Shown here one piece after another: positions 44,091-52,617 of a stretch of 64,000 nt of DNA; the stretch's first letter is position 1; each line of letters begins with the position of its first letter. Source of the DNA: Candidatus Bathyarchaeota archaeon (GTDB lineage Archaea > Thermoproteota > Bathyarchaeia > Bathyarchaeales > Bathycorpusculaceae). A program made the position numbers and the translations under genes. The stretch lies in assembly GCA_026014665.1 (NCBI GenBank), contig JAOZHX010000019.1, positions 1 through 64,000 on the forward strand, in the 5' to 3' direction. A model generated the notes under the pieces. The model had not been told where the DNA came from. It saw nothing but the letters and a program-made list of their open reading frames with translations, and ran no database searches.

Positions 44091-44819
44091 ATGAAAGTTG
44101 TCTTCAAAATCTACCGCTTTAATCCTAAAATCGACTTGGAGCCACATTTTGACGTTTTTAATGTGGAAGTGGAACCCACAGACCGTATTCTAGATTGTCT
44201 CAATAAAATCCGTTGGACCATGGACAGCAGTCTTTCGTTTCGTATGTCTTGTGCCCATGGTATCTGTGGGTCGGATGGCTTAACGATCAATGGTCAGGCG
44301 GCTTTGGCTTGTCAGAAACTGGTGAAGGATTTTGATTATTCCCAAGAGATTGTGGTTGAGCCTTTAAGGTATTTTGATGTGGTGAAAGATTTGATCGTGG
44401 ATCTTGAACCGTTTTTTAAGAGGATTAAATCGATCAATGCACAGCGGATTCCTACAGCCCTCATTGTTGGGGATGCTGAGAAGGAGCGGGTGCAAAACCT
44501 TGAAGAACGCAGCGAATTTGATGATGCGTTGAAGTGTATTTTATGCGGTTGCTGCTACAGTGCTTGTCCAGTTATAACTGAGCAAGACAGCGATTTTGTG
44601 GGTCCAGCAGCTATTTTGAGGGCTCACCGCTACATTTTTGATTCACGGACAACGGATGTGACGGAGCGGTTGGCGGTGATGCAGAAGCCGCATGGGATTT
44701 GGGGTTGTAAGAGCTATTATATGTGCACGGTTGTTTGTCCAAAGAAGATTAAAGTGACTCAAGCGATACTTAGGACTAAAAAGAAAATTATACTTGAACA
44801 GCAACCTAAGAGTGAATAG
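44091..44819 (+). CDS. frdB: Fumarate reductase/succinate dehydrogenase iron-sulfur subunit
   Basis: The 242-residue subunit carries electrons between the flavoprotein and a quinone or other donor. A [2Fe-2S] site is formed by Cys54, Cys59, Asp62 and Cys74; Asp replaces the third Cys, as in some SdhB proteins. Two further clusters use CILCGCCYSACP (149-160) and Cys206, Cys212, Cys216. It starts one base after frdA. No SdhC/SdhD or SdhE-type anchor gene follows, so membrane attachment is not explained by this locus. Confidence 0.93.
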   Translation: MKVVFKIYRFNPKIDLEPHFDVFNVEVEPTDRILDCLNKIRWTMDSSLSFRMSCAHGICGSDGLTINGQAALACQKLVKDFDYSQEIVVEPLRYFDVVKDLIVDLEPFFKRIKSINAQRIPTALIVGDAEKERVQNLEERSEFDDALKCILCGCCYSACPVITEQDSDFVGPAAILRAHRYIFDSRTTDVTERLAVMQKPHGIWGCKSYYMCTVVCPKKIKVTQAILRTKKKIILEQQPKSE

Positions 44820-44834
44820 TAGGAGAAGATTTGG

Positions 44835-46220
44835 GTGGCAACTAGAAAAGAAATTGATCCATTGGGCGAGCGTGAAATTCCCATAGACGCTTACTTTGGC
44901 ATTCAAACGTTGAGGGCAACAGAAAATTTTCCCGTTAGCGGCATTAAAGCGCCAATTCAATTCGTGAATGCATACGTTTTAATCAAGAAGGCAGCTGCAA
45001 TCGCCAACATGCAAGTTGGCTGGTTAGATAAAACGGTTGGGGAAGCGGTCGTGGCTGCATGCGATGAAGTTTTAGCGGGAAGGTTCCGCGATCAATTCGT
45101 CGTAGATGTCTTTCAAGCTGGTGCGGGAACATCGTTTAACATGAATGTTAATGAGGTTTTAGCCAATAGGGCGCTTGAATTGCTTGGGAAGGCGAAGGGT
45201 GGTTATAAGGTTGTGAGTCCAAACGATCATGTGAACATGGGGCAATCAACCAACGATACTTATCCCACGGCGTTGCATGTTGCGGTGTTGATGGCGTTGC
45301 AGCCTTTGTTTTTGGCGCTTGATGATTTGGCAGGTGCTTTTAGGGAGCTTGGAGAAAAAAATGCTCATGTTCTGAAGTCTGGGCGAACTCATCTGCAGGA
45401 TGCTGTGCCTGTGACGGTTGGGCAGGAGTTTAGCGCTTATGGCTCAGCAATAGAGCATGCATGCGTGGAGTTGCGTAAACGGCAGGAAAACTTGTATGCG
45501 GTTGCTTTAGGCGGTACTGCAACGGGAACAGGTGCCAATGCGCATCCTGATTATAAGTTGATTGCAATAGGAGAGCTTGCTAGGCTTACTGGTTTTCCTT
45601 TGAAGCCTGCAGAGAATAATTTTGAGGCGTTGCAAAGTCATCGGGCAGCTCAAACTGTTTCCAGCGGGCTCAAAGAGTTGGCGCTTGAACTCATACGTAT
45701 TGCTAATGATTTGCGGTTGTTGGCTTCGGGTCCGACAACTGGTTTAAATGAGATTGTTTTGCCGCCTGTTCAGCCTGGTTCGTCGATTATGCCTGGGAAG
45801 GTGAATCCGGTTATGGCTGAGTGTCTCGATATGGTTGCGTTTCAGGTGGTTGGATGTGATGCGGCTGTGGGTTTGGCTGTTCAGGCTGGGCAGCTTGAGC
45901 TAAATGTGATGACTCCTGCAATTGCCTATAACATGTTGTTTGCCATACAAATATTAGCGAACTATCTTCCAGTGTTTACTGAGAAGTGTGTGAGGGGTAT
46001 AACTGTTGATGAAAGACGGTGTGAGCAGTACTTAGAAAAGAATCCGTCGTTGGCAACGCTGTTGGCGCCCAAAATTGGTTATTTGGAGGCTGCAAAGATT
46101 GCAAAGCAAGCGCAAGCTGAAAATCGCTCGGTGAGGGAGGTTGTGCTTGAGCGGGGTTTGCTTTCAAGGGATGAGTTGGAGAAGGTTTTTAGTAGGAAAA
46201 ACTTGCTAAACGAGCAGTGA
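44835..46220 (+). CDS. aspA: Aspartate ammonia-lyase (aspartase/fumarase family)
   Basis: The 461-residue enzyme shares the fold of aspartase and class II fumarase. VFQAGAGTSFNMNVNEVLANRALELLG and HVNMGQSTNDTYPTA favour aspartase over fumarase; the flexible catalytic loop signature GSSIMPGKVNPV is present. It would release ammonia from L-aspartate to give fumarate, the substrate of the upstream reductase. GTG 44835 follows AGGAG. A fumarase activity is not excluded. Confidence 0.88.
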   Translation: MATRKEIDPLGEREIPIDAYFGIQTLRATENFPVSGIKAPIQFVNAYVLIKKAAAIANMQVGWLDKTVGEAVVAACDEVLAGRFRDQFVVDVFQAGAGTSFNMNVNEVLANRALELLGKAKGGYKVVSPNDHVNMGQSTNDTYPTALHVAVLMALQPLFLALDDLAGAFRELGEKNAHVLKSGRTHLQDAVPVTVGQEFSAYGSAIEHACVELRKRQENLYAVALGGTATGTGANAHPDYKLIAIGELARLTGFPLKPAENNFEALQSHRAAQTVSSGLKELALELIRIANDLRLLASGPTTGLNEIVLPPVQPGSSIMPGKVNPVMAECLDMVAFQVVGCDAAVGLAVQAGQLELNVMTPAIAYNMLFAIQILANYLPVFTEKCVRGITVDERRCEQYLEKNPSLATLLAPKIGYLEAAKIAKQAQAENRSVREVVLERGLLSRDELEKVFSRKNLLNEQ

Positions 46221-46237
46221 TTTTTGTTTGGAAAAAT

Positions 46238-46256
46238 CTATAGCCCCCTTTTATAT
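46238..46256 (+). terminator. Terminator after aspartase
   Basis: TCTATAGCCCCCTTTTATAT follows a T-run directly after the stop codon. It is nearly identical to the pheT terminator at 5984-6002. Confidence 0.5.
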
Positions 46257-46420
46257 AGTCAGAGTTTGGTTTAACCAGCGTTTATAAAGAGATTTTCGGT
46301 TTTGAGCTTTTGGAGAAGGATTTGTTTTCTGACGCTCTGTTAAATCAGTTTATTGGACGGGCATGCTTTTAAGTTAGAAGGAACTATTGTTTTCAAATCT
46401 GATTAATCGAGGTTAACTGT

Positions 46421-46726
46421 TTGGGAAAGAAAAAAGTGTTAAGCGAAGGCGCAATAAGCGAAATGGTGTATCCGGGGCAAGGCGAAGTTTTAGGCGTAGT
46501 TACAAAGCTCTTAGGCTTTGATCGCATAATGGTTAAATGCCAAGACGGCGCCGAGCGACTCTGCCGAATTCGCGGAAAAATGAAGCGCCGGGTTTGGATT
46601 CGAGAAGGCGACATAGTCATCGTTTCGCCTTGGGAGTTCCAGAGCGACAAGCGAGGAGACGTGACTTGGCGCTACACCCATGCACAAGCGGACATGTTAA
46701 GACGTAAAGGTCTGTTGACCCTATAG
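46421..46726 (+). CDS. eif1A: Translation initiation factor aIF1A
   Basis: The 101-residue OB-fold factor binds the ribosomal A site during initiation. The core EVLGVVTKLLGFDRIMVKCQDGAERLCRIRGKMKRRVWIREGD is diagnostic, with the usual basic N terminus and C-terminal helix. TTG 46421 follows GAGGTTAA. The next genes, RIO1 and a Dim2-like KH protein, make up a common archaeal translation cluster. Confidence 0.95.
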   Translation: MGKKKVLSEGAISEMVYPGQGEVLGVVTKLLGFDRIMVKCQDGAERLCRIRGKMKRRVWIREGDIVIVSPWEFQSDKRGDVTWRYTHAQADMLRRKGLLTL

Positions 46727-46869
46727 TCTTGCTTTTCCTGGAACTGCCGTTTTTTAAGTATATTTGTTCAAATGACAAGAGACTGCCATGTTTATCGCCA
46801 TGTATAAATGCGTCGCTTCAATTTTAGTTGAATTTAAGATGTAAGGGTGATTTGGGTTTGGCGATTGAA

Positions 46870-46882
46870 TGGTTTTTAAATA
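46870..46882 (+). promoter_or_regulatory. TATA box of the RIO1-KH operon
   Basis: GGTTTTTAAATACCC lies about 35-40 bp before the RIO1 ATG. A start site some 25 nt downstream leaves room for the GGTGG ribosome site. Confidence 0.55.
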
Positions 46883-46912
46883 CCCGACGTAGTATAGCAT
46901 GGTGGAAACTTT

Positions 46913-47698
46913 ATGTCCACTAAAGTTCGTGAACGCCTGTATCATACAGAACGAAGGGTAGAACGTCGTGACAAAATGCTCATTCACGACAAAGCCAATG
47001 AACGTGCGACTGTTGAGGAGGTTTTTGACCAATCCACACGCCTCATCGTTTTTGATTTGCTCAACAGCGGCATACTCTACGAAGTCAACGGTGCCGTGAG
47101 CAGCGGCAAAGAAGCCAAAGTGTACTGGGCAACCAACAAGGAAGGCGTTGACCTCGCTGTTAAAATCTACCTCACTTCATCCGCCGAGTTCAAGAAGGGC
47201 ATGCTAAAATACATCGAAGGTGACCCCCGCTTCAAAGGCGTCAAACGCGATACCCGCAGCCTCATTGCAGTTTGGGCGCAAAAAGAATTTCGCAACCTCC
47301 GTGAAGCCACAGACGCCAAAGTCCCTGTGCCCAAACCAATCGCATTGAAAGGCAACGTGGTGGTAATGGAGTTCATCGGCAAAAACGGTGTCAGCGCTCC
47401 CTCACTCAAAGAGCAACCACCAAAAAACCCTCAAAGAGCCTACAAGTTACTGATAACCTATCTCAAGCGGCTCTACCAGAAAGCTAAACTCGTGCATGGC
47501 GATCTTAGCGAATACAACATCTTGATGTGGAAGGGCAAACCCCTCATTTTTGACATGTCTCAATCTGTTTCCATACAGCATCCCATGGCGGATTTTTTGT
47601 TAAGGCGGGATTTGACAAATTTGAATAGGTTCTTTAGTCGTCTAAACGTTAATGTAGTGCCAGTTGAAGAATTGCATAAAATGGTTGTTGGAAAATAA
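46913..47698 (+). CDS. rio1: RIO1-type serine protein kinase
   Basis: The 261-residue atypical kinase is involved in small-subunit ribosome maturation. The P-loop is SSGKEAKVY (63-71), the ATP-binding Lys is in LAVKIY (about 84), the catalytic loop is HGDLSEYNIL (near 194) and the metal-binding Asp is in IFDMSQSV. It overlaps the KH-protein gene by 1 bp. GGTGG precedes ATG. Confidence 0.95.
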   Translation: MSTKVRERLYHTERRVERRDKMLIHDKANERATVEEVFDQSTRLIVFDLLNSGILYEVNGAVSSGKEAKVYWATNKEGVDLAVKIYLTSSAEFKKGMLKYIEGDPRFKGVKRDTRSLIAVWAQKEFRNLREATDAKVPVPKPIALKGNVVVMEFIGKNGVSAPSLKEQPPKNPQRAYKLLITYLKRLYQKAKLVHGDLSEYNILMWKGKPLIFDMSQSVSIQHPMADFLLRRDLTNLNRFFSRLNVNVVPVEELHKMVVGK

Positions 47699-48270
47699 TG
47701 ACGGGACCAGACACCTTTGTTCGGATACCTAAAGAACGGGTCGGCATACTCATCGGCCCTGAAGGCAAAGTCAAAGCCTACATAGAAAGCAAACTAAACA
47801 TAAAACTCGACGTTGAAAGCGAAGGCAGCGTAACCATCACACTAAATGAGAATGCATCCGACCCCTCCGTACTGCTCAAAGGCAAAGACGTGGTTACAGC
47901 CATCGGCAGAGGCTTCCCACCTGAAACAACCTTCCGCCTCATACGCAATGAAGACGACATCTTTGACTTAGTAGACTTGCGTCTAATCTTTGGGCGCTCA
48001 GAATCAGACATTAAACGCATAAAGGGCAGAATCATCGGCACCGAGGGTAAAACCCGCAAACTCATCGAAGAACTCACCGAAGCAAACGTCGTCGTATATG
48101 GGCATACGGTAGGATTAATCGGCAGTTTCGAGCAAGTGGACGCTGCCCGCAATGCAGTGCAGATGATTGTTGAAGGTTGCCAGCATCACACCGTTTATAA
48201 GTATTTGCAGCGTAAACGCACGGAGCTTAAAAAACAAAAGATGGAGCTTTGGGAAAAACCGCCCGAATAA
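47698..48270 (+). CDS. Dim2/Pno1-like KH-domain RNA-binding protein
   Basis: The 190-residue protein has two KH domains: VRIPKERVGILIGPEGKVKAYIESK (about 7-75) and a second with GRIIGTEGKTRKLIEELTEANVVVYG (about 105-175). Archaeal Dim2 binds near the 16S rRNA 3' end with aIF2. Overlap with rio1 supports a joint role in small-subunit assembly. The C-terminal helix is basic. Confidence 0.92.
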   Translation: MTGPDTFVRIPKERVGILIGPEGKVKAYIESKLNIKLDVESEGSVTITLNENASDPSVLLKGKDVVTAIGRGFPPETTFRLIRNEDDIFDLVDLRLIFGRSESDIKRIKGRIIGTEGKTRKLIEELTEANVVVYGHTVGLIGSFEQVDAARNAVQMIVEGCQHHTVYKYLQRKRTELKKQKMELWEKPPE

Positions 48271-48319
48271 GCCGAGTAGTTAGGAACAAGTAATTGTAAA
48301 TAGGGGTCTTTTGCGCGCC

Positions 48320-48424
48320 ACCGCTTAAAAGCTTGACTAGGAAGCACAAATAACAAGATTAGTCAAGCTGGCTTCGCAAGTTTGCAAAGCCTCGCATACC
48401 AAACAAGCGAACACCCCTTTTTAA
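48320..48424 (+). ncRNA. Candidate small RNA with two stacked hairpins
   Basis: AGCTTGACTA (48330-48339) pairs perfectly with TAGTCAAGCT (48360-48369). Immediately after it, GGCTT-C-GCAA and TTGC-A-AAGCC (48370-48391) form a second hairpin. A TATA-like TGTAAATAGG lies near 48295, and CCCCTTTTT at 48414-48422 resembles the local terminators. No protein frame is present, so an independent RNA of about 100 nt is plausible. Confidence 0.4.
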
Positions 48425-48475
48425 AAAGCATTATGTACGCTTTGCCGATACCCTCAGAATAAAGCGGTAATCAGT

Positions 48476-48730
48476 GTGATAAAAATAGACGAAAATAAAA
48501 AAGACAACAAGAAAATTCCACATCTATCCTTAAAAAAGAAAAAAGCCAAAAAGTCCAAAATGCCTGTGTTTGAGTGCTGGTGCGGAAGCAGAATTCTCAT
48601 AGTTCCCGATACAGTTGCGATGGGCAACGCCATAAAGAACCACATCATTGTACATAAGAAGGTTACAGGGCAGCGTATAACTGAAGCAACTCTAACCCAA
48701 GAAGTTCTAAAAGTCTTAAGTAAACCTTAG
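48476..48730 (+). CDS. Small basic protein with CxC...HxxxxH motif
   Basis: An 84-residue protein with a Lys-rich N terminus, then ECWCGSRILIVPD and NHIIVHKK, giving a possible zinc site from two Cys and two His, followed by a C-terminal helix. GTG 48476 is the start. The family is not recognised; DNA or RNA binding is likely from the charge. Confidence 0.6.
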   Translation: MIKIDENKKDNKKIPHLSLKKKKAKKSKMPVFECWCGSRILIVPDTVAMGNAIKNHIIVHKKVTGQRITEATLTQEVLKVLSKP

Positions 48731-48903
48731 TTCAGTTCTTTTTTAGGCAGGCTCTTAGAAGGCAAACTTCAAACCATAAAGCTATCAATTTGCCTCCACG
48801 CACTCAAGATCCACATCATCCTCGCGTCTACGGGGCCAGAGTCGTCATCGCCCGCCCATCAAAAACAGCCCTTTGAAGCTTTAAAACGTTCAGGTCAGCT
48901 TGG

Positions 48904-49512
48904 TTAATGCCAGCCTATTAATGCACCATACTTTGAATACACTTCTTTTACAAGTTCGCCTGATTTGGGGTTGTCCCAATCGTGCATCCATTCGGAAACC
49001 AACGCTTCCAGCGTCAACGGAATCACGCCGACCTGCAACATCCGCTCAATGCCATACTTGTGTGCTGCTGGGGTTGAATCGCCGGCGGCATCCATCAAGC
49101 CATAAACGTCATAGCCTTCTTTCCTCGCGTGTATAGCTGTGTATGCAAAGCACATGCTTGTCCATAAGCCTGCCATAACCACTTTTCGCCTGCCCGTTTG
49201 CTGAAAGTAACCCCAAGTCCGCTCATCTTCAAACGCATCAAAACTAGGTACTTTACGGGCGAAAACTTCTTGGCTTGGAAACAGCTCTGTGATATCTTTT
49301 ATGAAGTCACCGTTAAGTTTTGGGTTAATCGCGGATAAAACCACAGGAACGCCTAGAATTTTGGCGGCTTTTGCTGCGCCGACTGCAGCTTTCTTGATTA
49401 CTACTTTGTCGCCTGAAGCGATGCTTCGAAACATGGAGGGCTGAAAATCAATCAACACCAAAACGCTGTTCTGTGCGGTTAAAAACTCAAATTTTCCACT
49501 GTTCAACGACAT
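48904..49512 (-). CDS. Isochorismatase-family cysteine hydrolase
   Basis: The 202-residue enzyme carries the triad of the family: Asp in LVLIDFQPSMF, Lys in FARKVPSFDAF and Cys in GLWTSMCFAYTA. Members hydrolyse amides, isochorismate or nicotinamide-like compounds. The substrate is not predictable. It is monocistronic on the minus strand. Confidence 0.85.
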   Translation of the reverse strand: MSLNSGKFEFLTAQNSVLVLIDFQPSMFRSIASGDKVVIKKAAVGAAKAAKILGVPVVLSAINPKLNGDFIKDITELFPSQEVFARKVPSFDAFEDERTWGYFQQTGRRKVVMAGLWTSMCFAYTAIHARKEGYDVYGLMDAAGDSTPAAHKYGIERMLQVGVIPLTLEALVSEWMHDWDNPKSGELVKEVYSKYGALIGWH

Positions 49513-49573
49513 AAAAAGACACCAAAAAATATGAATTGAAACAGTTTAATATTAAGTTCTTGGCAGCCGCCAA

Positions 49574-50155
49574 CTATAGTTTAACGCTGATTTCTACCCC
49601 GTCATTATCCACTTGCACGTAGCGGCTCTTGTACTTCCCAGAGTTCCGCACATAACCCAAGTAGTCGCTCATCACGTCAGCGAAGATGCCTGCGTTATCA
49701 GCGAAAACCACTGCTCCTTTACGCAGTTTTCCTTCAGCCAACTTGAGGTACCGCAGATATTCGGTTTTTTCAGCGTCGATGAAGGCAAAATCAAAGGGCC
49801 CTTTCAGAGTGGGAATCACGTCCAAGGCGTTGCCGATTATGATTGTAACTTTAGCAGGCAACTTGGCTTTGAGTATATTTTTGCTAGCAAGTTCACTTTC
49901 ATCTGCGTGAATTTCAATGGTTACGAGTTCAGCGTCATCGTCGAGTTCTTTACCCATGAGAATCGCAGAGTAACCAATCAACGTGCCTACTTCCAATACA
50001 TGCTTCGGTCTGTTTTTGCGTATTTCTTCTGACAGAAACTTGCCTTTTTTTGGTCCAACGATGGGCAAAAAGGTCTTCGACGAAGCTTCTTCAATGGCTC
50101 TTAAAACCGCATCTGCATCGGTGCCACTGATATGTGGTTCTTGTGTTGTTGTCAT
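49574..50155 (-). CDS. SAM-dependent O-methyltransferase
   Basis: The 193-residue protein has the class I methyltransferase fold: VLEVGTLIGYSAILMG (SAM site), VTIEIHADESELASKN, and FDFAFIDAEKTEYLRYL, as in the catechol/caffeoyl-CoA O-methyltransferase family. ATG 50155 overlaps the msrA stop codon (ATGA) and has AGGTG upstream, so it is preferred to the longer frame from 50227. It forms an operon with msrA. Confidence 0.85.
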   Translation of the reverse strand: MTTTQEPHISGTDADAVLRAIEEASSKTFLPIVGPKKGKFLSEEIRKNRPKHVLEVGTLIGYSAILMGKELDDDAELVTIEIHADESELASKNILKAKLPAKVTIIIGNALDVIPTLKGPFDFAFIDAEKTEYLRYLKLAEGKLRKGAVVFADNAGIFADVMSDYLGYVRNSGKYKSRYVQVDNDGVEISVKL

Positions 50156-50718
50156 AGAGGCACCTTGATTTTGTCTAAAAAATGCTCTTGCAACTTGGCG
50201 AGTTTGGGCGCAATGACAGTTTGGCAATAGGGGTCTTTGGGGTGTTTTTTGTAGTAATCTTTGTGGTAGGTTTCAGCTGGATAAAACTCTTTGAGCGGCA
50301 CCACTTGCGTGACGATGGGTTTATCCCATATACCTTCCTTGCTGAGTTCAGCGATCATTTTTTCAGCGGTTTCTTTCTGCTCTTGGTTGCTGTAGAATAT
50401 GGCGGAACGGTACTGGGTTCCTACGTCAGCGCCCTGCCGATTTAACGATGTTGGATCATGCATAGTAAAGAATACCTCTAAAATTTCTCGGAAACTGATG
50501 ACTTCAGGATTAAAGAAAACCTGTGCGGCTTCAGCATGCCCCGTCTGCCCTGTTGAGACTTGTTCGTACGTGGGATTAAGGACAACGCCACCTGTGTAGC
50601 CGGGTTCTATGCGTTCCACACCTTTTATGATGCTAAACGCCGCTTCTGTGCACCAAAAACAGCCTGCCGCCAACGTCGCAACTTCCAGATGCAAGTTTTC
50701 TTTAGGTTTTGTGCCCAT
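50152..50718 (-). CDS. msrA: Peptide methionine-S-sulfoxide reductase A
   Basis: The 188-residue enzyme repairs oxidised methionine. The catalytic motif GCFWC spans 19-23, with GYTGG, HAEAAQV and the YHKDYYKKHP segment typical of MsrA. No MsrB gene is adjacent. The stop overlaps the methyltransferase start by 4 bp. It is divergent from the UPF0282 gene. Confidence 0.95.
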   Translation of the reverse strand: MGTKPKENLHLEVATLAAGCFWCTEAAFSIIKGVERIEPGYTGGVVLNPTYEQVSTGQTGHAEAAQVFFNPEVISFREILEVFFTMHDPTSLNRQGADVGTQYRSAIFYSNQEQKETAEKMIAELSKEGIWDKPIVTQVVPLKEFYPAETYHKDYYKKHPKDPYCQTVIAPKLAKLQEHFLDKIKVPL

Positions 50719-50862
50719 AAAAAACAGCCTTTACCAAAATATGCAAATGATTTGAAACTTAAAAGGTTTGGCTACAACGAACCCTTGGCATTTCGCTCAA
50801 AGCTTTTTAGGCAAAAACGCCTGTTAGATGCTAAAAAGACATCTTTCTGTAGGTTTCGCGGT

Positions 50863-51861
50863 ATGACTCAAAAGAACAAGTCGCTTAGAAAAATCAAAGT
50901 AACTCCATTGGCAGCGGAAAGCCTCGGTGCCCGTTCCATGTGCACGTTGGTTGAAACCCCTGATGTTGCAGTGCTGCTGGATGCTGGGGTTTCGCTTGCG
51001 CCCTACCGTTTCAACCTGCCCCCTCATCCCCTCGAGTTTCAAACAATCAGTTGCCTTCGTAAATCCATCGCCCAAGCCGCCGATAAAGCCTCGGTTACCA
51101 CGATTAGCCACTACCACTACGACCATCACACGCCCTCTTTCGAGGATTGGGTAGTTAACTGGACAGCAGACGGGGAAACAGCTCGACAAATTTACCAATA
51201 CAAAACCGTGATTGCAAAAAACCCAAAAGAAAACATAAACGCTAGCCAACGTCAACGAGCCTACCTGTTTGGGAAAACCGGCGGCAAATACGCCAAGACG
51301 ATTGAGAGTGCAGACGGCAATTCCTTCACTTTCGGCGGCACATCCCTGCGGTTTTCTGAGGCGGTTCCCCATGGATCCGAAGCTTCGATGTTGGGTTGGG
51401 TTGTGATGGTAACCATCGAGTATGAGGGTGAGCGGTTCATGTTTGCTCCCGACGTGCAGGGTCCCATGTCGAAGCGCACGTTGGAAATGATTTTGGCTGC
51501 AGAACCTACGGTGGTTGCGCTTGGTGGTCCGCCGCTGTATCTGGAGGGTTTTCGTGTAGACGAAAAACAACTTGAGTTAGCCTTAACCCATCTAACGCAA
51601 ATTGCTGAAGCTGTGCCAACGGTGATTGTGGAGCATCATGCACTAAGAGACGAAGTTTGGAAACAGAAGATGGATAAGGTTTTTCAAGGCGCGACGAAAG
51701 TGGGGCACAGCATCATCACGGCAGCAGAGTACTTGGGCAGAGAAAACCTGTTCCTTGAATCACGTCGCAGACAACTCTACCGTGACCACCCGCCTTCCAG
51801 CGAGTTTAAACTTTGGATGCGCACACTTTCCAACAAAAAAATCGCTAAACCCCCAATTTAA
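50863..51861 (+). CDS. UPF0282 metallo-beta-lactamase-fold hydrolase
   Basis: The 332-residue protein belongs to an archaeal MBL-fold group (UPF0282): LLDAGVSLAPYRF, the metal motif SHYHYDHHTPSF, VPHGSEAS, APDVQGP and a late VEHHALRD. Hydrolysis of an unknown phosphoester or ester is implied. ATG 50863 is used; the same frame is open to 50560 but runs antisense to msrA. Confidence 0.88.
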   Translation: MTQKNKSLRKIKVTPLAAESLGARSMCTLVETPDVAVLLDAGVSLAPYRFNLPPHPLEFQTISCLRKSIAQAADKASVTTISHYHYDHHTPSFEDWVVNWTADGETARQIYQYKTVIAKNPKENINASQRQRAYLFGKTGGKYAKTIESADGNSFTFGGTSLRFSEAVPHGSEASMLGWVVMVTIEYEGERFMFAPDVQGPMSKRTLEMILAAEPTVVALGGPPLYLEGFRVDEKQLELALTHLTQIAEAVPTVIVEHHALRDEVWKQKMDKVFQGATKVGHSIITAAEYLGRENLFLESRRRQLYRDHPPSSEFKLWMRTLSNKKIAKPPI

Positions 51862-51912
51862 TGTCTTATTTTCGTGGAAAGCGAAATAAATTAGCTAAAT
51901 GAATTTCTGGTA

Positions 51913-52617
51913 ATGTTAGAGTTCAGTTTAGCTGCTTTCGCCGCCACATTTACGCTTGTTGTTTTAGCCGAAATGGGAGATAAAACCCAGTTGGTTGCCA
52001 TGGCGTTCGCCGCAAAATACAGCGCCTACAAAGTGCTCTTTGCCATTTTCTTGGGAACTCTCGCCAACTTCGCAATCGTCATAGCCCTCGGCGAAGTCTT
52101 AATCGCCGTCGTGCCTCTCGACGCCATTTTATTTGCTGCCTCCCTCTCTTTTGTCGGCTTTGGAATCTGGACTATCCGCGAAGACACCACCAAAGAAGAA
52201 AAACTCAAGGCTTCACGGTTTGGCGTAATCGCAACGGTTGGCTTGACTTTTTTTGTGGCAGAGTTAGGCGATAAGACCCAGCTTGCAACACTAAGCCTGA
52301 CCGTTCAATACCAAAATCCCATAGGTGTATTGGTTGGGGCTACTCTGGCGATGCTCGTGGCCGACAGCATAGGCATCATCGTCGGCGTCGTTTTATGCAA
52401 GAGCATTCCTGCTCGAAAGATTAAATGGCTCAGCGCCATCGTATTCGTCGTGTTCGGATTAGCTGGCGTCTTTGAAGTTCTATCGGATAAGATAGGTTTA
52501 GGTTACACAGCGATGGTTTTAGCGGCTCTCGCTGCCTTCTCCGCTTATGCGCTGGCAACTTTGGGTAGACGACACAAAACGCCACTGCCAAAATCTGCAT
52601 GCAAAACAGTCGTTTAG
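51913..52617 (+). CDS. GDT1/TMEM165-type (UPF0016) transporter
   Basis: The 234-residue membrane protein has the duplicated ExGDKT motif: VVLAEMGDKTQLVAMAF and FFVAELGDKTQLATLSL, each in a helix that forms half of the ion path. Family members transport Mn2+ or Ca2+, exchanging it for H+. The two halves are separated by a hydrophilic loop (EDTTKEEKLKASR). The stop overlaps the convergent P-ATPase stop by 4 bp. Confidence 0.92.
   Translation: MLEFSLAAFAATFTLVVLAEMGDKTQLVAMAFAAKYSAYKVLFAIFLGTLANFAIVIALGEVLIAVVPLDAILFAASLSFVGFGIWTIREDTTKEEKLKASRFGVIATVGLTFFVAELGDKTQLATLSLTVQYQNPIGVLVGATLAMLVADSIGIIVGVVLCKSIPARKIKWLSAIVFVVFGLAGVFEVLSDKIGLGYTAMVLAALAAFSAYALATLGRRHKTPLPKSACKTVV

Noticed and set aside
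50824-51570. 248-codon minus-strand frame opposite the UPF0282 gene
   Set aside because: The plus-strand frame carries the metal-binding SHYHYDHH motif; the antisense frame has no recognisable features.
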